DNA of 64,000 nucleotides from Deltaproteobacteria bacterium UBA5205 (GTDB taxonomy: Bacteria; Desulfobacterota; Syntrophorhabdia; Syntrophorhabdales; Syntrophorhabdaceae): contig DHVP01000006.1 of NCBI GenBank assembly GCA_002412715.1, positions 114,974 through 178,973 of the forward strand, in the 5' to 3' direction. This document shows positions 24,530 through 33,228 of the stretch, piece by piece (within the stretch, counting starts at the first letter, position 1; each line of letters opens with the position of its first letter). A program made the translations under genes and the position numbers. The notes beneath the pieces were generated by a model that worked only from the letters and a program-made list of their open reading frames with translations, was not told where the DNA came from and did no database searches.

Positions 24530-26919
24530 GCATCGTTGCCTTTATGATCAATAGCGCTATGATCTTGCCCGTTTGAGAATGAAGAAGAAATCCTCCTGTC
24601 TCTGAGCAACAACCACACGCAAAGCAATACCCCGAATAGTGTCAGGCAAAGACCGAGGTAAAAGGATAGAGGTACGTACCTGAAGACAACGGTGTGCCGG
24701 CCGGCCGGTACTTCTATCGCCCGGAATGCCAGGTTAGCCCGGTATATTTTCGTCTCCTTGCCGTCGACATAAGCGCGCCATCCGGGATAATAGGTATCGC
24801 TCAGATAAAGAAAGCCGTCGCCATCCGTTTCAGAGGTGAGAACAATCCTGTTTGAGTGATAGAATACAAGATGTCCGGTGCCTTTTATCGGCTTTTTGGC
24901 CAGCAGGCTTTCCCGGGCCCCCGGTAACGTAATGATAAGTTCTTTCCTGAAGTCGGACTTCTGGTCTATCATTTTGAGCATTGCTTTCTGGTCGTCGTCA
25001 ACGAAATGAACCCTATTGAAAAAAAGGAACCTTCCCGGGTATCCCCGATATGTGTAGAGGTAGGCGTCCTTATCGTTCACCTTCTCCTGTCCGTCTAGCT
25101 TAAATTCATTGTTATCTACGGGATAGGATAGGATCACATGCTTTATGCCGCCGATATCCAGGAGGGCACGTGCTTCCTCAAGGCCTTGAACGCAGCGAAA
25201 TAGGCCAAGGTACTTCTCGTGGTAGCCTATTCTCATAACCTCGGCGCCGCCGGTGGAATAGAGTCCATGCATGGCAGCATAGGGCGAAACCAGGGTATTC
25301 TTGCCAATCAGAAGGCTATTGAGATCATTTTCCGTTTTCACGGATACCATGAATCTTTCAGTTTCAGCGTTTTTTGAAATATCTCTCGCAAATCCGTCCG
25401 GGGTTCTGAGCCATTTCCATGCCACGCTGCCATAGAAACCATAATTTGCCAGGAACAGATCCATGACTAAAACCAGGAGCACGGAGCATAGCAGGATCTT
25501 GTTCAGACGCAATCTTGCATATAGCAGGAGACCTGTACACAGCAGGAAAGAAAAAAGCAAAAACCGTTTGGCGTTGTGCACGTTGAACCATATCTCGTTA
25601 TAGAGCGGCGGATTTATTCTCTTCTGATTGAGGAAGTTCACAATTTCCTCATGCCGGAAGTACAGGAAACCCCAACCCAAGGCGAATACAAAACCCGTGT
25701 AAAAGAAGACGAGGACCAGGCGTTTCACAACCTTATCATTGTTTCGCAGGCCTTCTCGAAGAACATCCAGACCCATGGCAGTCGTGACGGAAATAGCGAA
25801 AAAGAGAAGAAAGAGGAACTTCACCGGATAGCGGACGGCGTTAAACGGCGGAATCATGTGGAACAATTTGTAAACGGGGGTATTCCCTCCCAGCCCCAGT
25901 ATGAGAGAAAAGACTATGAGACCACCAAAGAAGAACCGCTTTCTGCCGCCTTTTACGAAAAAGAAAGTGGAGAACAACAGAGGGCCTATGCCAAGATACA
26001 CCGTTTTCAGCCAGGACTGGTTCAGCCAATACTTCTCTAGTGTTTGCTGATATCCGAAAACGTCGGGGAGGAAGAATTGAATGAAATCCCTCCAGGCGAA
26101 GGACCAGGTGGTTGCACTGATGTAATTCAAGCCGGAGGATCGTATGCTTTGCCTGTGAAGCTCATAGAAACTCGTCCATTGAATCCCCGACAGAAAAATG
26201 AAGATCGTTCCGATCCACAGCAGGCCAAACAATCTGTCTCGTATCGATACATCGTTACTCGTGAATGCCTTGAGGAAAAAAACCGTAATAAAAAGGACTA
26301 TTACCGTGAGGATCACTATCTCAGGGGCACCGGCAAGGAATTGGACTACCAGGAATATCGACGAGAGGACGATATGGCGCTTACGGTTTGTCTCAAAATA
26401 CTTGATGAAATAAAGCAGGATCAAGGGGAACCAGGATACCCCGAAAAGGTGAGGGAGCAGGTTGTGAACTGACAGGAGATACCCCGAGAGCATGAAGACC
26501 ATACCGCCGGCCGCCGCGGAAAGATTCGTCACCTTGATATATCGCAGGAATGCATGGGTGGCCAATCCCGCAAAAACGAAATGAAGGATGATCAACCAGT
26601 TCCAGACAACATTGAATGGCAGCAGCAGGTAGAAGATATGGGGCGGGTAGAAAACCCCCGGCTGAAGGGTGGCCAGAAGAGGAATGCCTGAATAGTTATG
26701 GGGGTTCCAGAAAGGGAACTCGAAATTCTTGAGCTGGGAAACCCACAGCAACTTCGGTGGAATGAAAAAGGGAGCGAGGTCTCTCTCACAAAAAATGAGC
26801 CTGGAGGAGAGCATCGGGTTGAAATACAAAACGCCAACAATCAGAAAGAATACGACTGCCAGGAGGGATTTGAGTCTATTCAACCAATCGAAAGCGTAAG
26901 GTTCTTCAGAGAAGAACAA
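24526..26919 (-). CDS. YfhO-type GT-C fold membrane glycosyltransferase
   Basis: 797-aa integral membrane protein with about 12-13 hydrophobic helices. The first extracytoplasmic loop begins FCERDLAPFF with acidic residues as in GT-C enzymes; FWNPHNYSGIP matches the YfhO family. A C-terminal soluble domain (HLVFYHSNRIVLTSETDG, YPGWRAYVDG) precedes a last helix. The start is a TTG only 12 nt after the pilin stop, with GGTGA upstream, so it is co-transcribed with the pilin. YfhO proteins transfer sugars from lipid carriers outside the cytoplasmic membrane; pilin or another surface polymer is the probable acceptor. Confidence 0.85.
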   Translation of the reverse strand: MFFSEEPYAFDWLNRLKSLLAVVFFLIVGVLYFNPMLSSRLIFCERDLAPFFIPPKLLWVSQLKNFEFPFWNPHNYSGIPLLATLQPGVFYPPHIFYLLLPFNVVWNWLIILHFVFAGLATHAFLRYIKVTNLSAAAGGMVFMLSGYLLSVHNLLPHLFGVSWFPLILLYFIKYFETNRKRHIVLSSIFLVVQFLAGAPEIVILTVIVLFITVFFLKAFTSNDVSIRDRLFGLLWIGTIFIFLSGIQWTSFYELHRQSIRSSGLNYISATTWSFAWRDFIQFFLPDVFGYQQTLEKYWLNQSWLKTVYLGIGPLLFSTFFFVKGGRKRFFFGGLIVFSLILGLGGNTPVYKLFHMIPPFNAVRYPVKFLFLLFFAISVTTAMGLDVLREGLRNNDKVVKRLVLVFFYTGFVFALGWGFLYFRHEEIVNFLNQKRINPPLYNEIWFNVHNAKRFLLFSFLLCTGLLLYARLRLNKILLCSVLLVLVMDLFLANYGFYGSVAWKWLRTPDGFARDISKNAETERFMVSVKTENDLNSLLIGKNTLVSPYAAMHGLYSTGGAEVMRIGYHEKYLGLFRCVQGLEEARALLDIGGIKHVILSYPVDNNEFKLDGQEKVNDKDAYLYTYRGYPGRFLFFNRVHFVDDDQKAMLKMIDQKSDFRKELIITLPGARESLLAKKPIKGTGHLVFYHSNRIVLTSETDGDGFLYLSDTYYPGWRAYVDGKETKIYRANLAFRAIEVPAGRHTVVFRYVPLSFYLGLCLTLFGVLLCVWLLLRDRRISSSFSNGQDHSAIDHKGNDA

Positions 26920-26931
26920 TAGATCGTTTCA

Positions 26932-27351
26932 TCACCACGTTGTGCAGCGATTCGAAGTACCGGCCGACACTCCCGAACATACCAGTGATGCCGGGGTTGT
27001 GGGCATCTGGGCTACCGTGGGGATCGTAATGGTATACGTGGCGGCGCCGGGAACCTGTATTTGGACGCTCGTTCCGCTGGTCTCCGTCAGAGTGACACCT
27101 TGAATGCTCGCCGCACCGATAATATCCGACATTGTATAAGCCGCCGCAGTACCTTTTATATTGTACTGAGCAAATAATATGCCGCTTGCGCCCCGCAATG
27201 CGCTCAGAACGCCCTTCGCAGTCGCATCACCAGCCTCTTCCTTGATCTCGAGGTATTTTGGAAGCGCTACGGCGGCGAGGATACCGATAATGATTATGAC
27301 GATGATCAATTCTATGAGGGTAAAACCTTTATTGTTCCTGAGTGTCTTCAA
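26932..27351 (-). CDS. Type IV major pilin (MshA/PilA-like)
   Basis: 139 aa from a TTG at 27351, which has AGGAGG seven bases upstream and gives the short leader of type IVa prepilins; the upstream ATG at 27405 would give an atypically long leader. Cleavage at NNKG|FTLIELIIVIIIIGILAA, with Glu5, then the long helix LPKYLEIKEEAG. The globular part is short and ends with a disulfide-type Cys pair (LVCSG..NRCTTW). A sigma-54 promoter and two repeats lie upstream. Followed by a YfhO glycosyltransferase and a methyltransferase. Confidence 0.92.
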   Translation of the reverse strand: MKTLRNNKGFTLIELIIVIIIIGILAAVALPKYLEIKEEAGDATAKGVLSALRGASGILFAQYNIKGTAAAYTMSDIIGAASIQGVTLTETSGTSVQIQVPGAATYTITIPTVAQMPTTPASLVCSGVSAGTSNRCTTW

Positions 27352-27400
27352 CGTGGTCCCTCCTGTCTTGTCTTGCGTGGCGTTAGCTGATATAAGATTG

Positions 27401-27416
27401 TGCAAAATGCGTGCCG
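27401..27416 (-). promoter_or_regulatory. Sigma-54 promoter of the pilin gene
   Basis: On the - strand, CGGCACG-N4-TTGCA fits the -24/-12 consensus TGGCACG-N4-TTGCW with one mismatch. Transcription would start near 27390, giving a leader of about 40 nt to the TTG. The adjacent upstream gene encodes a sigma-54 activator. Confidence 0.75.
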
Positions 27417-27467
27417 TCCCGATACTTCCAGTACGGCCACTGTTCTAAGATTTGTTTCTATATACCG

Positions 27468-27515
27468 CAAGGTCTGACAAATTGCAACAAATATACGGCG
27501 ACAAGGACTGACAAA
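27468..27515 (-). promoter_or_regulatory. Activator-site direct repeats upstream of the sigma-54 promoter
   Basis: CAAGGTCTGACAAA (27468-27481) and CAAGGACTGACAAA (27502-27515) are 34 bp apart, 50-115 bp upstream of the -24 element. This fits an upstream activating sequence for a PilR/NtrC-type protein; the TGAC cores resemble the TGTC-type sites described for PilR. Confidence 0.55.
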
Positions 27516-27621
27516 AATTAGTCGTAAAGAGAATCTTCTTCGCGAAACCGATCGGCATATGCATTCTTCCTTCAAAGAACAACAATTTTTGTTAACAGGA
27601 GCAACACTTTTTGTAGCCTTT

Positions 27622-28974
27622 TCAGGTCTCTATCTCGTACTTTTTCACCCGATACCACATACTTCGCTCGGAGATTCCGAGAATTTTGGCGGCCCTTGCC
27701 TGCGAACCCTGAACTTTCTTGAGGGCGTCGACGATCATGTTCTTTTCCAGGACCGATATTGCATCATCCAAAGATTGATCTGAATACACAGAACCTGACA
27801 GGGGATGCTCCGCCCGGAAATGGAGGGGCAGATCATCGAGACCGATAACATCCCCGTCGCACATGACGGAGGCCCTCCTGATGATACCGATCAGCTCCCG
27901 GGCATTGCCGGGCCAGGAGTAATCCATGAGGAGTCCCATCGCATCGTCGGATATCATCACGACACGGCCTGTCTCCTGTTCTATATTCCGCAGGACATAG
28001 TCGACAAGGACCGTAACGTCGGCTCTCCGCTCCCTCAATGGGGGTATCTGGATATGGATCTGCGAAAGCCTGAAGAAGAGGTCCTCACGAAATTTCCCTT
28101 CCCTGATCTCATTCTCCAGCACTCGGTTCGTGGTCGAAATAACATGGATATCCACCTTTTTTGTCTTTGTTGAACCAAGGTGCTCGATCTCCTGCTTTTC
28201 CACCACCCTGAGCAGCTTCGCCTGAAGGTACGGACTCATTTCGCCTATCTCATCGAGGACAATAGTTCCTCTGTGGGCAACTTCGAATTTTCCCGCCTTC
28301 TGTTGAACAGCACCCGTAAACGCTCCTTTTTCGTACCCAAAAAGCTCGCTTTCCAGGAGGTTGTCCGGAATGGACGCACAGTTGACAACGATAAACTCGC
28401 CCTTGCGCTTGGACAAAAGATGGACGAGTTTCGCTATCTCCTCCTTGCCGACGCCGGTTTCGCCGGTAATAAGTACACTCAAACCTTTTCCGGCTATTTT
28501 TTCGACCTCCTTGAATATCTCCTTCATTTGAGGTGATTTGCCTACAACCCCGTGAAAAATGTGGTTTTCCAACTCCTTTTCCCTCAGCTCTTCAACCTCT
28601 TTCTTTAATCTTCTCGTGCCGAGGACCCTTTTCAACATGACCTTCAGTTCGTCGAGAAGGATGGGTTTCACAAAAAAATCCGTTGCACCCCTCTTTATCG
28701 CCTCCAGCGCATTCTTCTTCGTTCCATATGCCGTTATGATCAGGATAGGCACGTCGAACTTGTTTTTGATCTCCGTGGTGGCCGAGAGACCATCCAGGCC
28801 CGGCAGGCTGATATCCATGATCAAGAGATCGGTACTGTTGCTGATGGACTTGCTGGCGTCCTCATAGCTTTCAAAAGAATCCACTCTGTAGCCTTCGCCC
28901 TTCAAGGCCTCTTCCAGGAAGAATCTAACGCCCTGGTCGTCTTCAACAATGATGATTCGTTCGCTCATATTCAT
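27622..28974 (-). CDS. Sigma-54-dependent response regulator, PilR/NtrC family
   Basis: 450 aa. Receiver (1-120) with phosphoacceptor Asp in LLIMDISLPG near residue 54; AAA+ domain with Walker A GETGVGKE near residue 166, GAFTGA loop near 218, Walker B GTIVLDEIGEM near 235 and the R-finger region; C-terminal Fis-type HTH ending RAAKILGISERSMWYRVKKYEI. It would open sigma-54 promoters such as the one before the pilin gene, which it directly precedes. The kinase gene lies upstream on the same strand, separated by 141 bp containing one stray end of the 164-bp repeat type (from about 29004). Confidence 0.93.
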   Translation of the reverse strand: MNMSERIIIVEDDQGVRFFLEEALKGEGYRVDSFESYEDASKSISNSTDLLIMDISLPGLDGLSATTEIKNKFDVPILIITAYGTKKNALEAIKRGATDFFVKPILLDELKVMLKRVLGTRRLKKEVEELREKELENHIFHGVVGKSPQMKEIFKEVEKIAGKGLSVLITGETGVGKEEIAKLVHLLSKRKGEFIVVNCASIPDNLLESELFGYEKGAFTGAVQQKAGKFEVAHRGTIVLDEIGEMSPYLQAKLLRVVEKQEIEHLGSTKTKKVDIHVISTTNRVLENEIREGKFREDLFFRLSQIHIQIPPLRERRADVTVLVDYVLRNIEQETGRVVMISDDAMGLLMDYSWPGNARELIGIIRRASVMCDGDVIGLDDLPLHFRAEHPLSGSVYSDQSLDDAISVLEKNMIVDALKKVQGSQARAAKILGISERSMWYRVKKYEIET

Positions 28975-29115
28975 GATCCTTTCAGCTTACGCTGATTCAT
29001 ACCGTCATACCGGCGTAGGCCGGTATCCAGGAAAAATGTTCGGATAGAAAACCCTGTGACGGCAGAAAGGACTTTATCAACAGACCGGTGAAACCCCGAG
29101 CTGCTTGGACGCACA

Positions 29116-30198
29116 TTATGCTGACAGGTTTTCACTGTATTTCTTGACCTCTTTTCGCCTGAGCTTACGCTCTTTCGTCTGAGTTGGCAACTCGATGACA
29201 AAAGTCGTACCGTGCTCATCGCTGGCGACCTTGATATCTCCGCCATGAAGCTTCATGTTGCGCATGCCGATGAAAAGTCCGATACCTTTGCCGCCCTTTT
29301 TTGTTGTATAGAACGGTTTGAAGATCGATTCGTAGTCGCTTTCTTCAATATACGAATTCTTGTTGAAGACGGTTATCGATATCTTTTCTTCATCGTGCTT
29401 TGCATCGATCTTGACGGTGCCTCCTCCTTTTTCATACCCTGCCGCGTTTTTCAGAACGTTGTGCACCACCTGGTAGAGTTTCGTCCTGTCTGCGAAACAG
29501 ACAAGGCTGCCCTTTTTCGGATACTCGATGCGGACGTCCTTATGAATTTCCGTTATTGCGCTGATGGCATCGTGGATGACTTCGTATATGTTAAACTGCT
29601 CCCTCGCCAATTCGTTATCGGTAAAATCAAGAAGTTCGCGGGTAAAGACGTCTATCTTCTTTGCAGCCTCGAGCGTAGCGGCTATGTACCGTCTTTGGGA
29701 ATCATCAATCACGCGCTGCTGCAGAAGTTCGCTCATGCCAGTTATGGTATTGAGAGGGTTTCTGACCTCGTGAGCCACCATTAACGACATATATCCCAGG
29801 GGAATTATATAGTCGAGCTTTTCCATGCTCTCAATGAGCGTTGTACGTTCGCCCTCGTCCGCTCTTGTCTGGACATGGTCCATCAGGCGTTCAATGAGCT
29901 TGTAAACCTCCATCATCTGTCCCCGTTCCTTCCTGAACTCCTTGAGCCTGACAAACTGTTCCGCCTTCTTGACGAGGTCATTGATGGGCTGCATTATGGC
30001 CCTGACGACCATGAGACCACATAATGCGGAAAACAGACAGACGCCGAATATCCAGAACCACACCACACTGCTTCTCGCCGAAGCGATCACGTTGAGGCCG
30101 ATGGTGATGGAAAAGAGGCTTGTCAGAAATGCGACGAGCGGTATGATAGTGTTGAGACTATACCGCAAATTTCCGGGATCCTTGAAGAAACCTTTCAT
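29116..30198 (-). CDS. Membrane sensor histidine kinase, PilS-like
   Basis: 360 aa from the ATG at 30198, whose A is also the last base of the pilC stop (TGATG), so it is translationally coupled to the pilus gene. Two N-terminal membrane helices (SLNTIIPLVAFLTSLFSI and VVWFWIFGVCLFSALCGL) with almost no periplasmic loop, a HAMP-like linker, phosphoacceptor box MVAHEVRNPLNTITG near residue 143 and a HATPase domain ending FYTTKKGGKGIGLFIG. It probably senses a membrane signal, as PilS senses pilin, and phosphorylates the PilR-like protein. Confidence 0.9.
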   Translation of the reverse strand: MKGFFKDPGNLRYSLNTIIPLVAFLTSLFSITIGLNVIASARSSVVWFWIFGVCLFSALCGLMVVRAIMQPINDLVKKAEQFVRLKEFRKERGQMMEVYKLIERLMDHVQTRADEGERTTLIESMEKLDYIIPLGYMSLMVAHEVRNPLNTITGMSELLQQRVIDDSQRRYIAATLEAAKKIDVFTRELLDFTDNELAREQFNIYEVIHDAISAITEIHKDVRIEYPKKGSLVCFADRTKLYQVVHNVLKNAAGYEKGGGTVKIDAKHDEEKISITVFNKNSYIEESDYESIFKPFYTTKKGGKGIGLFIGMRNMKLHGGDIKVASDEHGTTFVIELPTQTKERKLRRKEVKKYSENLSA

Positions 30199-31421
30199 CA
30201 ACCGCCCCGCATGGCCCGCATCATGTCCCACCAGGGCATAAAGATAGCGAGGGCCAGAAAAAGGACCATCCCGGCCAGGCCTGCCGTCAATACGGGCTCG
30301 ATGTATGCCGAAAGCCTGTTGACCGTATATGTTACCTCCCTATCGTAGTGCGTGGAAATTTCCCGAAGCATATCTTCAAGAGACCCTGTCTCCTCACCCG
30401 TGGCAATAAGATGAATAACGAGGGGCGGGAAGATTTTCGCATCCTTCAGGGGTCGCGATATGCCCTTTCCTTTCTCGATATTGGCCGATATGTCAAGTAC
30501 CTTCCGCGCGATAAACTCATTGCCCACCGTACGGGAGACTATATCCAAAGTCCGTATTATGGGTATGCCCGAGCTTACAAGATTTTCCAGGGTAAAGGCG
30601 AACCTGCTCATGCAGGTCTTTAAGATGACGTCGCCTATGAAGGGGATTTTCAATTTTATCACGTCTATCATGTATTGTCCGGCTTCGGTACGCTTATACA
30701 AAATGAAGGCCACAATCAGTGCGATGAGCGCGATTACGACAAAGAGGGTATACTTTGTTGTCAGGTCGTTGATAAGGAGCAATATCTGGGTCGGCAGCGG
30801 CAGATCGATCTTGGCATTTCTGAACATGGGTGCAAATTTAGGGACAACCAGGTTGATCAGTACGATAAACGCGGAAACAAGGGTGACGACAACGAAAACC
30901 GGATATCTCATCGCCGACTTAATTGTCTCTTTTGTTCTCATCTGGAATTCGAGAAGGGCCGATAACCGTTCCAGCACCTCTTCCAAATTACCGCTGGTCT
31001 CTCCGGAACGAACCATGCTCACGTAGATCTCCGAAAACACACCCTTTGGCCTTGCCAGCGCATCCGAGAAACTCGAACCCTTGTCGATATCCTGGGAAAC
31101 GCTCTTAATCGCCTGCTGGAGCCTCTGATTGGTGGTTTGCTCAGCGAGGGCCTTCAATCCGGAGACTATGGGAATACCCGCACGGACAATTGTCTGCAGC
31201 TGGCGGGTAAAGAAAATCATATCGTCATGCTTGATGCGCTGAAAGCGAATGAGGAAATCATCAATTGAATTGGTACCTTTCGAACCGGTTTCCTTAGCTG
31301 AAACAGGAATGTATCCCATGGCGTCGAGTTGCGTCATGGCCTCCCTCTGGCTCGCTGCCTCGATATTCCCCTGAACCAGCAGGCCTCTTTCATCCCGGGC
31401 TTTATATGCAAAGGTGGCCAT
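30198..31421 (-). CDS. Pilus inner-membrane platform protein (PilC/GspF/MshG)
   Basis: 407 aa, standard length. The N-terminal FAYKARDERGLLVQGNIEA is the family start. Two T2SF domains each contain FTRQLQTIVRAGIPIVSGL (first) and FAFTLENLVSSGIPIIRTL (second), with membrane helices near residues 175, 225 and 375. It links the cytoplasmic ATPase with the growing pilus. It lies 112 bp after the PilB-type gene, the only sizeable gap in this part of the cluster. Confidence 0.95.
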   Translation of the reverse strand: MATFAYKARDERGLLVQGNIEAASQREAMTQLDAMGYIPVSAKETGSKGTNSIDDFLIRFQRIKHDDMIFFTRQLQTIVRAGIPIVSGLKALAEQTTNQRLQQAIKSVSQDIDKGSSFSDALARPKGVFSEIYVSMVRSGETSGNLEEVLERLSALLEFQMRTKETIKSAMRYPVFVVVTLVSAFIVLINLVVPKFAPMFRNAKIDLPLPTQILLLINDLTTKYTLFVVIALIALIVAFILYKRTEAGQYMIDVIKLKIPFIGDVILKTCMSRFAFTLENLVSSGIPIIRTLDIVSRTVGNEFIARKVLDISANIEKGKGISRPLKDAKIFPPLVIHLIATGEETGSLEDMLREISTHYDREVTYTVNRLSAYIEPVLTAGLAGMVLFLALAIFMPWWDMMRAMRGG

Positions 31422-31533
31422 GGCTACACCCTGTATTTCATAATGTCACCACACTTTTTTGGTCTTGCAGGGTTTTCCGCCGGGATGACACAAGAAGAGT
31501 GGAGCGATAAGGTCAAGGGATCTGACATCTATT

Positions 31534-33228
31534 TTACTCCTCCTGCACGACATTGAGGGCCTCTTCGAGCGTGGTTGTACCGAAAAGCACCTTCATGACG
31601 GCGTCGTCACGCATCAGCCTCATACCTTTTTCATGGGCTCTCTTTTTTAAAACTTCGCTTGGCGCCTTGCTGATGATAAGCTCCCTGAGTTCATCATCCA
31701 TGACAAGAACTTCATATACGCCTGTCCTCCCCCGATAACCCTTGTATTTGCAGGCCGGGCAGCCTTTACCCCTGTAGAGGAGGACGTCTTCCCTGATCTG
31801 AAAGGTCTTGTGTACCGAAGGCGTGGGATAATAGGATTCCTTGCATTCCGGGCAGATCTTTCTGAGAAGTCTCTGGCCGATAACGCAGCTTACGGAAGAT
31901 GTCACCAGAAAGGGTTCTATCCCCATTTCAACGAGTCTGGTCACGGCACTTGCCGCATCGTTCGTATGGAGCGTTGAAAGCACAAGATGCCCTGTGAGCG
32001 CCGAATGGACCGCGATGTTCGCCGTTTCGCGATCCCGGATCTCACCGACCATGATGATATCGGGGTCCTGTCTCAGGATGGATCGAAGCCCGGTTTCAAA
32101 AGTCATTCCCGCACGGGGGTTGACCTGTGCCTGGGCAAGGCCTTCGAGGGTGTATTCGACGGGGTCTTCTATGGTGATGATGTTCTTTTCCGCCGAGTTG
32201 ATGAAATTGAGGATGGAATAAAGCGTTGTGGATTTGCCGCTGCCCGTGGGACCTGTCGAGAGAATAAAGCCATAGGGCCTCTTGAGCACGCTCTTGATCT
32301 TTTCCTTATCGTCCCTCAAGAACCCCAGGTTATCGATGCCATACAGCGCAGTGCTTTTGTCGAGAAGACGGAGCACCACTTTTTCGCCATGTATGGTGGG
32401 GAATGTGGATACCCTGACGCCTACCTCGCGGTTGGACTCGCGGATATTAAATCTCCCGTCCTGGGGCGTCCTCGTCCTGGCAATATCGATACCGGCGAGA
32501 ATCTTGATCCTGGATACGATGGGCAGGAACATTTTTTTGTCCGGGCTGGGCACTTCCCGGAGCCTGCCATCCACCCTCATCCTCACGCGCATTATGTTCT
32601 TTGAAGGCTCCACGTGAATGTCGCTGACGTTGTCCGCGAGGGCCTGCGCCAGGAGGCTGTTCACAAATCGAACTACGGGTTCCTCCTCTATAACGTCGAC
32701 GGAAATCCGTTCGTCTTCTTCGTCATCCTTTTCATCCCTTTCCAGGGTCAATTCCTGTTCCCGAATCCTGTCCAGGGTCTCTTCAACGATGGTCTTGAGC
32801 CCGTAATACTTTTCCAGCGCCTGCTTAAGCTCGTCCTCTGTAACAATGAGCGGTTCGATCTCCATCTTGACCATTCTCGCCACGTTGTCCATGGCATCGA
32901 TGTCGAGGGGATCCACCATGGCCAGTTTGAGAACGTTATATCTTCGCATGACAGGAATAAGCATGGAATTCTTGGCAATGTCGGCGGTAATAAGCGAGAC
33001 GACCTCTTCGGGGATCTCCAGGGCTTTCAGATCGATAATGGGAATGTTGAGCTGCTTGCTGACAGTATCGATTATCTCTTTTTCGGAAAGCATCCCGAGC
33101 TTGACGATCACCTTGCCCAGTTTGTCGCCGTACTTCTTCTGTTCCGTGAGAGCGCGCAGCAAATCCTTTTCCGTCAGCTTCTTCGCGTCGAGAAGCAGTT
33201 CGCCAAGCCTTTTGCGCATCCGAGCCAT
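31534..33228 (-). CDS. Pilus assembly ATPase (PilB/GspE/MshE)
   Basis: 564 aa. N-terminal MshEN/GspE-II domain (RKRLGELLLDAKKLTEKDLLRAL, of a type that binds cyclic di-GMP in MshE), catalytic domain with Walker A STGPTGSGKST near residue 326, Asp box and Walker B DPDIIMVGEIRDRET near 388, a His box and the tetracysteine zinc motif CPEC...CPACKYKGY near 455-485. It powers pilus extension. Its ATG overlaps the TPR gene stop by one base. Confidence 0.95.
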   Translation of the reverse strand: MARMRKRLGELLLDAKKLTEKDLLRALTEQKKYGDKLGKVIVKLGMLSEKEIIDTVSKQLNIPIIDLKALEIPEEVVSLITADIAKNSMLIPVMRRYNVLKLAMVDPLDIDAMDNVARMVKMEIEPLIVTEDELKQALEKYYGLKTIVEETLDRIREQELTLERDEKDDEEDERISVDVIEEEPVVRFVNSLLAQALADNVSDIHVEPSKNIMRVRMRVDGRLREVPSPDKKMFLPIVSRIKILAGIDIARTRTPQDGRFNIRESNREVGVRVSTFPTIHGEKVVLRLLDKSTALYGIDNLGFLRDDKEKIKSVLKRPYGFILSTGPTGSGKSTTLYSILNFINSAEKNIITIEDPVEYTLEGLAQAQVNPRAGMTFETGLRSILRQDPDIIMVGEIRDRETANIAVHSALTGHLVLSTLHTNDAASAVTRLVEMGIEPFLVTSSVSCVIGQRLLRKICPECKESYYPTPSVHKTFQIREDVLLYRGKGCPACKYKGYRGRTGVYEVLVMDDELRELIISKAPSEVLKKRAHEKGMRLMRDDAVMKVLFGTTTLEEALNVVQEE

